Shown here piece after piece: positions 1 through 6,488 of a DNA stretch of 6,686 bases (position 1 is the first letter of the stretch; every line of letters begins with the position of its first letter). This DNA comes from JANMQK01 sp031370485 (GTDB lineage: Bacteria; Acidobacteriota; Polarisedimenticolia; Gp22-AA2), in the NCBI GenBank assembly GCA_031370485.1, contig JANMQK010000228.1, positions 1 through 6,686 of the forward strand, given 5' to 3'. The position numbers and the translations under genes were made by a program. The notes beneath the pieces are model-generated. The model did no database searches, was not told the origin of the DNA, and worked only from the letters and a program-made list of their open reading frames with translations.

Positions 1-1
1 C

Positions 2-133
2 ACCGCCGCTGTCGTCGACCCGCCTCGGTTCCCCACCGAGCAGGCGGCTCTGCTGGAACGTCTCCACCTCCGACTCGCGTGGACGCTGGACACACATTCC
101 CACGCTGACTATGTCACCGGCAGCCCGGCCCTC
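2..133 (+). other. Metallo-beta-lactamase (ETHE1-like persulfide dioxygenase) fragment
   Basis: The 44 codons before the transporter segment read like the start of a glyoxalase-II/ETHE1-type hydrolase. AVVDPPR (codons 3-9) resembles the strand that leads into the metal site. A helix containing ALLERLHLRL follows, then LDTHSHADYVTG (codons 29-40), which matches the H-x-H-x-D-[HY] metal-binding signature with His32, His34 and Asp36. In that family the next residues normally continue with more of the MBL fold (a Leu/Ala-rich helix and a Thr-Gly-Ala turn). Here the similarity stops near codon 44 and a membrane protein begins. Ten of these 44 codons end in A or T, against 10 of 109 in the transporter part, which fits a different origin although the counts are small. 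Persulfide dioxygenases oxidise glutathione persulfide; that activity is not possible from this piece alone. Confidence 0.6.
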
Positions 134-463
134 GTGATCGCCGGGATCGGGCCCGCCGTGCGGACGGACTGGGGCGGGGTCTCGAACGTGGCGCTTGCCT
201 GTCTCGCCGCGGTGGTCCTTCTGGCGACGATCGTCGCCTACAGCCTGTACTATTTCGCCATCTCCCGGATCGATCCGTCCCAGGTCGCCGTCTTCATGTA
301 CCTGCAGCCGGTGATTGCCGCGCTCGTCGCGTTCGCAGTCGCGGGCGAGCGGCTGACCGTCACGTTTCTCGCCGGCGGCATGCTCGTCCTGGCCGGTGTC
401 CTGATCACCGAGCGCGGCGGGCGGCGGCTTGGGGTCGCGCCCAGCCCCCGCCCGGCCGTGTGA
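2..463 (+). CDS. Partial open frame: MBL-fold N-terminal piece joined in frame to the C-terminal part of an EamA/DMT transporter
   Basis: The frame is open from the left edge to TGA at 461-463 (153 codons, no start seen). From about codon 55 it reads as the end of an EamA-family (drug/metabolite transporter superfamily) permease. It has three hydrophobic segments at roughly codons 63-87, 94-114 and 120-136, the family-typical YLQP motif before the second-last helix, and GERLT before the last. A short Arg/Pro-rich tail follows. A full EamA protein has about ten helices in two repeats, so only the last three are here. Such proteins sit in the inner membrane and export or exchange small metabolites; the substrate cannot be read. 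The first 44 codons do not look like a permease (see the next entry). GTG at 134 could be used as a start but has no Shine-Dalgarno sequence, and three helices would not make a usual transporter. The EamA identity is firm; the nature of the whole frame is uncertain. Confidence 0.75.
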   Translation, partial: TAAVVDPPRFPTEQAALLERLHLRLAWTLDTHSHADYVTGSPALVIAGIGPAVRTDWGGVSNVALACLAAVVLLATIVAYSLYYFAISRIDPSQVAVFMYLQPVIAALVAFAVAGERLTVTFLAGGMLVLAGVLITERGGRRLGVAPSPRPAV

Positions 464-626
464 GACCGAGCGCCGGGGCCCCACCGCGCGCTCTTCGCGC
501 GGAGGGCGGCGCGAGGCGAACCGAGGGGAGGAACGCGCAGCGTTCCGGACCCGTGCCCGGAGGGGGCAGGGCGCGGCGCCACGCGAAGCCGCGCGAGGAT
601 TGCGGAGCGGACGGGCGTCGGCTATC
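464..626 (+). other. Intergenic region between the EamA-type frame and the amidohydrolase
   Basis: These 163 nt contain the hairpin at 480-506 and a second inverted repeat, GCGCGGC (571-577) with GCCGCGC (588-594), plus the weak promoter candidate at its right end. The frames open across it encode only Arg/Ala/Gly-rich sequence typical of GC-rich noncoding DNA. I see no small gene or RNA here. Confidence 0.6.
480..506 (+). terminator. GC-rich hairpin after the EamA stop codon
   Basis: CCGCGCG (484-490) and CGCGCGG (496-502) form a perfect 7-bp inverted repeat around the loop CTCTT. The stem extends past one A/A mismatch by three more pairs (CCC 480-482 with GGG 504-506). It begins 17 nt after the TGA at 461-463. 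There is no T tract after it, so it is not a classic intrinsic terminator. It could still act as a U-less terminator or a 3' end stabiliser. The inverted repeat is directly visible; the role is inferred from position. Confidence 0.45.
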
Positions 627-628
627 AT
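600..628 (+). promoter_or_regulatory. Possible promoter of the amidohydrolase gene, -10 overlapping the ATG
   Basis: TATCAT at 623-628 matches the -10 consensus at five of six positions, and TTGCGG at 600-605 is a weak -35 candidate 17 nt upstream. The same TATCAT hexamer is the -10 of the much clearer receptor promoter at 2818-2823. The problem is position: the box includes the AT of the ATG at 627. Transcription would therefore begin near 635-636, downstream of that codon. Either the box is coincidental, or translation starts at GTG 639 on a nearly leaderless message. Confidence 0.3.
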
Positions 629-2333
629 GCGCGCCATCGTGACTGCGACCTGGATCCTCGCCTGCGCCGCGCCCGCCGCGATTGTCACGCTGGCCATGGC
701 GACGGCCGGCTGCTCGGCCCGCAAGGACGAGCCTCCCGCCGACGTTATCCTGTTTAACGGCACGATTGTCACACTCGACCCGGCGCGCCCCGAGGCGGAG
801 GCGGTCGCGCTTCGAGGCGGGACGATCACCGCGGTGGGGGACAAGGACGCCATCCTGGCGCTCGCCGGGCCTGAGACGCGGCGGATCGATCTGCGGGGCG
901 GGGCGGCCTTCCCCGGGCTGATTGACGCTCACGGGCACCTGCGATCGCTGGGCGACGAGATCGCGAGCCTCGACGTCCGGGGAGCCGCCAGCGCCGGGGA
1001 GATCGCGGCCCGCGTGCGCTCCAGCGCGCCCGGTCTCGGCCCCGGCGAATGGGTGACCGGGTTCGGCTGGGACCAGAACCTCTGGCGCGGAAAGAGCTTT
1101 CCGGACCACAAGCCTCTCACCGCCGCCGCCCCCGGCCGCGCGGTCTGGCTGCGCCGGGTCGACGGGCATGCCGGCTGGGCGAGCCTCGAGGCGATGCGGC
1201 TCGCCGGAGTGACCCGCGACACGCCCGACCCGCAGGGAGGCCTGATCGTGCGCGACGCGCGCGGCGCGCCGACCGGGGTCTTCGTCGACAACGCCATGGA
1301 CCTGATCTCCCGCGCCGAGCCGAAGCCGTCCCGCGAGGCGATCAAGGCGTCCCTGAGGCGGGCCCTCGATCGCTGCGCCCGGGCCGGGCTGACGGAGGTC
1401 CACGACGCCGGTGTCGTCGAGGAGGAGGTCGAGGCGTTCCGCGAGATGGCCGACGCCGGCGAGCTGCCGTTGCGCGTCTATCTCATGTGGAGCGGCATGG
1501 ACGGGCGTCCGATAGAGCCCCTGGTTGCGAAGCCGCCGATTCTCAACTACAAGAACCGTCTCACCCTGAGGGCGGTGAAGCTCATGATAGACGGCGCGAT
1601 GGGCTCGCGCGGCGCCGCGTTCGAAGCGGACTACGCCGACGACAAAGGGAACCGGGGCCTCCTGCTCGCGCCGGAAGAATCGATCGAGAAGGCGACCGAG
1701 ACGGCCCTGCGTCACGGCTACCAGGTCTGCACCCACGCCATCGGCGATCGCGGGATCCGCCTCACCCTCGACGCCTACGAGAAGGCCCTCGCCGCCGTTC
1801 CCGCAACCGACCCCCGGCTGCGGATCGAGCACCTGCAGTGCGTGGCGCAAGGCGACATCCCGCGGCTGAAGCGTCTCGGAGTGATCGCCTCGATGCAGCC
1901 GAGCCACGCGACGAGCGACATGTACTGGGTCGACTTACGTGTGGGACCGGAGCGCGGCAAGGGCCTGTACGCGTGGCGCTGGGTCCTCGACGCCGGGGTC
2001 CCGCTCGCCGCGGGGTCGGACTTCCCCGTGGACCCCGAGCGGCCGCTCGTCGGGATCCATTCGGCGGTCACCCGGCAGGATCTCAAGAACTGGCCGGAAG
2101 GGGGCTGGCACCCCGAGCAGAGGATGACGCTCGACGAGGCGCTTCGCGCCTACACGTCGGGCGCCGCCTACGCTGCCTTCGAGGAGGATCGCAAGGGACG
2201 CATCGCTCCGGGATACTGGGCCGATCTGACGGTCCTCTCCCGGGACCTGCGGTCCGCCCCCCCGGCCGACATCCCGGACACGGCCGTGCGTTACACAATC
2301 GTCGGCGGCTCGATCGTCTACGAGGCCCCCTGA
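627..2333 (+). CDS. Exported, probably lipid-anchored amidohydrolase of the YtcJ/Amidohydrolase_3 family
   Basis: This 568-residue metal-dependent hydrolase should cleave C-N bonds in an amide, N-acyl or cyclic substrate. The true substrate cannot be read. The N-terminus is a hydrophobic export signal ending in TAGC, a lipobox-like site at Cys29 (Thr at -3 is not canonical), so it probably sits in the envelope as a lipoprotein. The composite beta-sandwich start (ILFNGTIVTLD) follows, then the TIM barrel with HxH at His102/His104 in GLIDAHGHL. Further metal or active-site candidates are Lys318 in RAVKLMIDGAMGS, His370 in THAIGDRG, His402 in RIEHLQ and Asp465 in GSDFPVDP. GWDQNLW and VDGHAGW are typical of YtcJ-like proteins, and the length is normal. 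All ligands are present, so it looks functional. I chose ATG 627 because it gives an Arg before the hydrophobic core. The frame stays open back to 429, but that stretch is Arg/Ala-rich and unlike a protein start. GTG 639 is an alternative, and no good ribosome-binding site is visible for either. The EVE gene follows after 27 nt and is likely co-transcribed. Confidence 0.9.
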   Translation: MRAIVTATWILACAAPAAIVTLAMATAGCSARKDEPPADVILFNGTIVTLDPARPEAEAVALRGGTITAVGDKDAILALAGPETRRIDLRGGAAFPGLIDAHGHLRSLGDEIASLDVRGAASAGEIAARVRSSAPGLGPGEWVTGFGWDQNLWRGKSFPDHKPLTAAAPGRAVWLRRVDGHAGWASLEAMRLAGVTRDTPDPQGGLIVRDARGAPTGVFVDNAMDLISRAEPKPSREAIKASLRRALDRCARAGLTEVHDAGVVEEEVEAFREMADAGELPLRVYLMWSGMDGRPIEPLVAKPPILNYKNRLTLRAVKLMIDGAMGSRGAAFEADYADDKGNRGLLLAPEESIEKATETALRHGYQVCTHAIGDRGIRLTLDAYEKALAAVPATDPRLRIEHLQCVAQGDIPRLKRLGVIASMQPSHATSDMYWVDLRVGPERGKGLYAWRWVLDAGVPLAAGSDFPVDPERPLVGIHSAVTRQDLKNWPEGGWHPEQRMTLDEALRAYTSGAAYAAFEEDRKGRIAPGYWADLTVLSRDLRSAPPADIPDTAVRYTIVGGSIVYEAP

Positions 2334-2346
2334 GGGTCGGCCGGGG

Positions 2347-2354
2347 AAAGGGGG
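2347..2354 (+). promoter_or_regulatory. Ribosome-binding site of the EVE gene
   Basis: The purine run AAAGGGGG ends 6 nt before ATG 2361 and lies within the 27-nt gap after the amidohydrolase stop. It decides the start in favour of ATG 2361 over the adjacent in-frame GTG 2358. Confidence 0.5.
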
Positions 2355-2360
2355 TCGGTG

Positions 2361-2771
2361 ATGGCCGCGCGCTGGCTCGTCAAGGAAGAACCCCGGTCCT
2401 ACGGCTACGACCACCTCGAGCGCGACGGGAGGACCACCTGGTCCGGCGTCAGGAATCCCCTGGCCCAGAGGCACCTCAGAGCGATCCGAAAAGGGGATCG
2501 GATCCTCTACTACCACACGGGCACCGAGAGGGCGGTCGTCGGGATCGCGCGCGCGGCGACCGACGCCTATCCCGATCCGAAGGACCTCTCCGGGGCGCTT
2601 GCCGCGGTCGACATCGTGCCGGTGCGCAGGCTCCGCCGTCCCGTCTCTCTCGCGGCGATCAAGGCGCTCGCCTCGATGGCCTCCTTCCCTCTCGTCCGCA
2701 TTTCGCGACTCTCGGTGATGCCGGTCTCCACTTCCGAGTGGGCCCGGATCGTGAAGCTCGCCCGTCCCTGA
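2361..2771 (+). CDS. EVE-domain protein (short, stand-alone; THYN1-like)
   Basis: The 136-residue product is almost entirely one EVE domain, a PUA-like fold known to bind modified bases in nucleic acids. Family features are WLVKEEP near the N-terminus (residues 5-11), TTWSGVRNPLAQ (25-36), KGDRILYYHTG (44-54), the VVGIA strand, AYPDP, and the C-terminal RLSVMPVS block followed by EW. It is shorter than the usual roughly 150-residue form because the segment after YPDP lacks the PYYDPKS-like insertion, as in a compact branch of the family. ATG 2361 is preferred over GTG 2358 because AAAGGGGG (2347-2354) lies 6 nt before it, a good ribosome-binding distance, and only 3 nt before the GTG. The gene sits 27 nt after the amidohydrolase stop and has no visible promoter of its own, so it is probably the second gene of that unit. 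EVE proteins also occur beside restriction systems, but no nuclease, helicase or methylase is in this window. The likely role is RNA- or DNA-base recognition in the cytoplasm; the target is unknown. Confidence 0.9.
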   Translation: MAARWLVKEEPRSYGYDHLERDGRTTWSGVRNPLAQRHLRAIRKGDRILYYHTGTERAVVGIARAATDAYPDPKDLSGALAAVDIVPVRRLRRPVSLAAIKALASMASFPLVRISRLSVMPVSTSEWARIVKLARP

Positions 2772-2795
2772 AGCCCCGCCGGACGCCCATTCCCC

Positions 2796-2823
2796 TTGAC
2801 AGCAAAGGGTTTGACCGTATCAT
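2796..2823 (+). promoter_or_regulatory. Near-consensus sigma70-type promoter of the TonB-dependent receptor
   Basis: TTGACA (2796-2801) is a perfect -35 box. It is followed by 16 nt and TATCAT (2818-2823), a five-of-six match to the -10 consensus. The sequence is a local AT-richer island in otherwise very GC-rich DNA and lies in the only gap between the EVE stop (2771) and the receptor start (2881). Transcription would begin near 2830 and leave a leader of about 50 nt. A second TTGAC occurs at 2811-2815, exactly 15 nt after the first, inside the spacer. This could be chance or part of an operator. Confidence 0.75.
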
Positions 2824-2861
2824 TACGGCCGCGCCAAGAGGCCTGGCGGCGGAATCCACAC

Positions 2862-2867
2862 GAGAGG
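2862..2867 (+). promoter_or_regulatory. Likely ribosome-binding site of the receptor gene
   Basis: GAGAGG lies 13 nt before ATG 2881. The spacing is somewhat long, but it is the best purine-rich match in the leader. The ATG is supported independently by the well-formed signal peptide that begins there. Confidence 0.4.
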
Positions 2868-2880
2868 CATCGGCTGGCGC

Positions 2881-5800
2881 ATGAAACAGGCGGGGTCCTG
2901 GTCGGTCTGGCTGGCGTGCCTCCTGTTTCTCCTCCTCCCGGCATCCGCCCGCGCCCTGGCCCCCTCCGGCATCAATGGTGTCGTCGTCGACCGGAATGGC
3001 ACGCCGCTTCCCGGTGTGACCGTGACAGTCTCGGACGGAGCCCGGGGCATGGCGCCCCGCGGCACGGTGACCGACTCGCGCGGGCAGTACCGCATCGTCC
3101 CGCTTCCCCCCGGGCCGGGGTACACGCTGCGTGTCTCGTTCCCGGGCCTCGCCACGGTGACCCTCTCCGAGATCGCCGTCGAGCCCGGGAGGCTGACCGC
3201 CGTTCCGGTCCAGCTGAGGCCGGAGTCCGAGGTCAAGGAGCGGGTCCGGGTCGTCGGCCGCACCGATATCGTCGACACCACCTCGACGACGCTGCACACC
3301 GACTTCAGCGCCGAGTTCATCGACGCGCTGCCGATCCTGGGGCGCAATTACCAGGGCCTGCTGACCCTCGCCCCGGGGGTGACCGACGTCGACGGCACGG
3401 GGAACCCGAACATCCACGGGGCACGCGACACCGACGTCATCACGCTGGTGGACGGGGTCTCGACGGTCGATCCGCTCACGGGCCACGCCGGGCAGCAGCT
3501 GAACATCGAGTCGATCCAGGAGCTCGAGATCAAGACCTCGGGGGCGAGCGCCGAGTTCAGCCGCGGCCAGGGGGGCTTCGTCAACATCCTCACCAAGTCG
3601 GGCGGCAACGAGTTCCAGGGGACCTTCAAGTTCTACTGGCGCGGCGACCGGTTGGACGGCGACGGCGCGGGGATCGACGACCCGGGGCTGCACGGGGGGC
3701 TGGGCGAAGTCGGCCTGCGCGACCTGACCTTCAACGACTACCTGCCGTTTCTGTCGCTGGGCGGGCCCATCAGGAAAGACAAGGCGTGGTATTTCGTCAC
3801 GGCGGAGTACATCCAGCAGCAGGAGCCGATCAACGCGCTGACCCAGAGCTTCGTGCGCGGCACGAGGGAGATGCGCGTGTTCGGAAAGGCGAGCTGGGAC
3901 GTGTCGGCGAACCACAAGCTGGTGCTCAGCGCGACGCTCGACCCGCAGGAGTACACGAACCAGGGCCTCGACTCGTCCACCGCGATCGAGTCCGGCTACA
4001 CAAGCCGGGAGGGCGGGCGGAACCTGGTTCTCAAGGAGACCTCGATCTTCAGCCCGGATGTCTTCCTGGAGACGACGGTGCAGTCCTTCCACGCGTCGCC
4101 GCGGCGGATCGCGACCCTGGACCCCGATTCGAACGGCAACGGGATACTCTACGACGACCGGAATCACAACGGTTTCTACGAGGCGGCGGAACGGGACCCC
4201 GGGGACGACTACGACGGGGACGGCGCCTGGGACGTCTACGAGGAGCCCTTCGCCGTGGGGGTCCCGGGCCAGGAACGGGACAAGGACCACGACCTGCGCC
4301 GCACCGCCCCTCTCGGATGCGAGGGCCGGACGCGCGAGGACAGGAATTGCAACGGCATCCTCGACCCCGGCGAGGACCGGAACGGCAACGGGGTCCTGGA
4401 CGACAGGCCCTTCCCGTCATCCCAGGATCTGATCACCCAGCACCTGCCGGACGGCACCGAGGTTCCCCTCCCCGCCTATTACCCCTACGAACGGTTCGTC
4501 CCGCTTCCCGCCGATCGCGACAGCACGACCGATCTCGCCCGGGGCCTGACGACCGGACCCAACCCTCTGGGCTTTGACCGCGACACGCGGCGCATCACCC
4601 TGCGGCAGGACCTGACCCTGTTCGTGGCGGACTGGCAGGGGCAGCACGACCTCAAGCTGGGAGGGGTCGTCGAGCGGGAGAGCTACGCCCAGAGCACCTC
4701 GCTCCGGCCGATCCGCTACACGATCAAGGCCTTCACGACTCCGCAGACAGGGGTGCTGCTGCCCACGGAGACCGAGGTGAGGAACGATGCGACCGGCACG
4801 ACGATCGGCCTTTACATCCAGGACACCTACAAGCCCCGTCCCAACCTGACGATCGGGGCGGGATTCAGGTTCGACCGCGAGGCCACCGACTCGTTCGGGT
4901 ACACGCCGGTCGACCCCGCCCGGGAGCGGATTCTCTACAACCGCCTGTACGAGCTCTCGGGAGGCGAGTTCGGCGGGACCGGGGCCGACATCAGCGGAGA
5001 CGGCCTTATCAGCCGGGGATTCTGCACGGATCCGATCTTCGCAGGCGTCGGTTGCCCGTTCAGCCCCTCCGGGAACCTGGTGATCGCCGACCTGGCTCGG
5101 CTCGCTCTCATCGCCCCCTCCCGGCTGACGCAGCACCACTTCGGGACCAGCCTGCTGGCCCAGCAGCTCAAGGGCCTGTTCCCCGACGTCGTGACCATCG
5201 ATCCCGTCACGCAGCAGGCGACCATCGACCGGGATGCGCTGCGGCGGGCCGGGGCCGCCACCTTCCAGGATCGGGAGCCGCTGCGCCTGACCAACAACAA
5301 CCTGTCGCCGCGCCTGTTCGTCTCGTGGGATCCTTTCGCCGATTCCCGGACCAAGATCTTCGCCAACTGGAGCCGGCTCTACGACAAGCTCTTCCTGGCC
5401 ACGGTCGTCCCCGAGGAGGGGCCCGACACCATCTTCCGCTACTACCAGCTCGACCGCGACGGGGTGGCGGGGAACGGCACGCCGGACTCCCACATCGGCA
5501 ACGCGCTGTCGAAGGCCCCCCCGGGCTACACGCAGGTCGATCGCGGGCTGCAGACCCCGTTCGCCGACGAGTTCACTTTTGGATTCGAGCGGGAGATCGC
5601 CCCGGAGGTCTCCTTCCGGGCCACCTACATCAACCGCAAGTACAGGCGCCAGCTTCAGGACAGGGACATCAATCACTACGTGCGCTACGACGAGAACGGA
5701 CGCCCGATCGACAACATCGGGAAGATCAACGTCAGCCGCGCCGGGGTTCCCCAGCCCAGCCCCGACGGCCGGCCCGACCTCTACATCCGGAACTTCTTCT

Positions 5801-6456
5801 TCAACCAGATCCTCGAGATCGGCAACTTCGACGAGGCCCGGTACCACGCGATCGAGCTCCAGGTCGTCCGGCGGCTCAGCCGCAAGTGGCAGATGGATGC
5901 CTCCTACACGTACTCCCGCGCGATCGGCAACGCCGAGAACTACCAGTCGGAGCTCGGCAACGATCCGTCGCTGCTGCAGGACGAATTCGGCTACCTGGAC
6001 TACGACCAGAGGCACCAGGTCAAGCTGAACGCCGTGACGTACCTGCCGGGACGGGTGACCCTCAGCGGGACGCTCTCCTGGAGCTCGGGCCTGCCCTATT
6101 CGATCATCGACCGGTTCGTCGCGGCCGACGACTTCGGCTACTTCCAGTCCCGCACGCTCTACGGTTTCCCGTCGCCGACGGGAGGCGCGGACGGCGGCCC
6201 GACCTTCGTGCAGCTGCGCCGGAACCCCCTGCGGAATGCCGCCGTCTACGACATCAACCTGAGATTGCAGAGGGACCTCCTTCTCAGCCGGCTCGGCTCC
6301 AGGCTTTTCCTGTCGGTGGACAACCTCCTCAACACGGATGACCTGAGGATCCGCACCACCACCCCCGACGCGGCCGACCGGGGCGGCGTCGTCCAGCTGA
6401 ACTCCCAGCGCCGCTTCGGGCGCCGTTTCGAGGTCGGGTTCCAGGTCGACTTCTAG
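2881..6456 (+). CDS. Oar-like TonB-dependent outer-membrane receptor with carboxypeptidase-regulatory-like N-terminal domain
   Basis: The 1191-residue protein begins with a signal peptide (Lys2, hydrophobic core at 9-20, cleavage probably after SARA at residue 25). Residues about 30-115 form a CarboxypepD_reg-like beta-sandwich (INGVVVDRNGTPLPGVTV, then a second part with DSRGQYRI). A plug domain at about 125-245 follows, containing VVGRTDIVD, LPILGRNYQ, VDGVSTVDP and NILTKSGGNEF. The remainder is a beta-barrel, recognisable by blocks such as FVTAEYIQQQ, YIQDTYKP, FRFDRE, SPRLFVSWDP, FGFERE, YTYSRAIGN and DYDQRHQ. The protein ends in Phe1191, as expected for the assembly signal of outer-membrane barrels. 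This architecture is that of Oar/SusC-related receptors, which import bulky ligands using TonB energy. The ligand cannot be told, and no clear TonB box is visible between the N-terminal domain and the plug. Two features stand out: an acidic repeat insertion at residues 414-508 and paired cysteines (480/490, and another pair in the loop near residue 715). No SusD-like or transporter partner is adjacent. The gene has its own strong promoter and a hairpin right after its stop, so it is probably monocistronic. Confidence 0.93.
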   Translation: MKQAGSWSVWLACLLFLLLPASARALAPSGINGVVVDRNGTPLPGVTVTVSDGARGMAPRGTVTDSRGQYRIVPLPPGPGYTLRVSFPGLATVTLSEIAVEPGRLTAVPVQLRPESEVKERVRVVGRTDIVDTTSTTLHTDFSAEFIDALPILGRNYQGLLTLAPGVTDVDGTGNPNIHGARDTDVITLVDGVSTVDPLTGHAGQQLNIESIQELEIKTSGASAEFSRGQGGFVNILTKSGGNEFQGTFKFYWRGDRLDGDGAGIDDPGLHGGLGEVGLRDLTFNDYLPFLSLGGPIRKDKAWYFVTAEYIQQQEPINALTQSFVRGTREMRVFGKASWDVSANHKLVLSATLDPQEYTNQGLDSSTAIESGYTSREGGRNLVLKETSIFSPDVFLETTVQSFHASPRRIATLDPDSNGNGILYDDRNHNGFYEAAERDPGDDYDGDGAWDVYEEPFAVGVPGQERDKDHDLRRTAPLGCEGRTREDRNCNGILDPGEDRNGNGVLDDRPFPSSQDLITQHLPDGTEVPLPAYYPYERFVPLPADRDSTTDLARGLTTGPNPLGFDRDTRRITLRQDLTLFVADWQGQHDLKLGGVVERESYAQSTSLRPIRYTIKAFTTPQTGVLLPTETEVRNDATGTTIGLYIQDTYKPRPNLTIGAGFRFDREATDSFGYTPVDPARERILYNRLYELSGGEFGGTGADISGDGLISRGFCTDPIFAGVGCPFSPSGNLVIADLARLALIAPSRLTQHHFGTSLLAQQLKGLFPDVVTIDPVTQQATIDRDALRRAGAATFQDREPLRLTNNNLSPRLFVSWDPFADSRTKIFANWSRLYDKLFLATVVPEEGPDTIFRYYQLDRDGVAGNGTPDSHIGNALSKAPPGYTQVDRGLQTPFADEFTFGFEREIAPEVSFRATYINRKYRRQLQDRDINHYVRYDENGRPIDNIGKINVSRAGVPQPSPDGRPDLYIRNFFFNQILEIGNFDEARYHAIELQVVRRLSRKWQMDASYTYSRAIGNAENYQSELGNDPSLLQDEFGYLDYDQRHQVKLNAVTYLPGRVTLSGTLSWSSGLPYSIIDRFVAADDFGYFQSRTLYGFPSPTGGADGGPTFVQLRRNPLRNAAVYDINLRLQRDLLLSRLGSRLFLSVDNLLNTDDLRIRTTTPDAADRGGVVQLNSQRRFGRRFEVGFQVDF
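4120..4404 (+). repeat. Acidic EF-hand/thrombospondin-3-like repeat insertion in the receptor barrel
   Basis: Residues 414-508 hold at least five D-x-[DNS]-x-[DN]-G type motifs: DPDSNGNG (414-421), DDRNHNG (425-431), DDYDGDG (442-448), EDRNCNG (486-492) and EDRNGNG (498-504). Several are followed by a hydrophobic residue and an acidic residue, as in calcium-binding loops of EF-hand, dockerin and thrombospondin type 3 repeats. Cys480 and Cys490 could form a disulfide. At the DNA level the 13-mer GAACGGCAACGGG is repeated exactly at 4131-4143 and 4380-4392, which fits internal duplication. The segment lies after the first barrel strands and is most simply a long surface loop. Calcium binding is inferred from the motif. 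Confidence 0.65.
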
Positions 6457-6460
6457 GGGC

Positions 6461-6481
6461 CGCGCGCCGGGGCGGCGCGCG
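6461..6481 (+). terminator. GC hairpin directly after the receptor stop codon
   Basis: CGCGCGCC (6461-6468) pairs perfectly with GGCGCGCG (6474-6481) around the loop GGGGC, 4 nt after the TAG at 6454-6456. No T tract follows. Like the hairpin at 480-506, it is best read as a possible terminator or 3' stabiliser. It ends only 7 nt before the -10 box of the next gene and occupies the place where a -35 box would lie. Confidence 0.45.
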
Positions 6482-6488
6482 TCGCTGC

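Noticed and set aside
571..594. Inverted repeat GCGCGGC/GCCGCGC upstream of the amidohydrolase as an operator or terminator
   Set aside because: A 7-bp stem of only G and C with a 10-nt loop is easily reached by chance in this composition, and it has no T tract or known operator pattern.
429..626. N-terminal extension of the amidohydrolase back to GTG 429
   Set aside because: The added 66 residues are Arg/Ala-rich, overlap the end of the preceding frame and its hairpin, and would bury the export signal inside the protein.
405..1907. Long open frame on the minus strand across the amidohydrolase gene
   Set aside because: It is antisense to a clearly recognised gene, its product is low-complexity and rich in Arg/Gly/Pro/Ala with no family motif, and such frames are expected from strong G/C third-position bias.
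2763..2785. Possible terminator between the EVE gene and the receptor promoter (CGTCC/GGACG)
   Set aside because: There are only five pairs, a 13-nt loop and no T run; half of the stem is inside the coding region.
1049..2884. Alternative + frame of 611 codons through the amidohydrolase and EVE genes
   Set aside because: Its product is Arg/Gly/Pro-rich without motifs, and it overlaps two genes with firm family matches in other frames.
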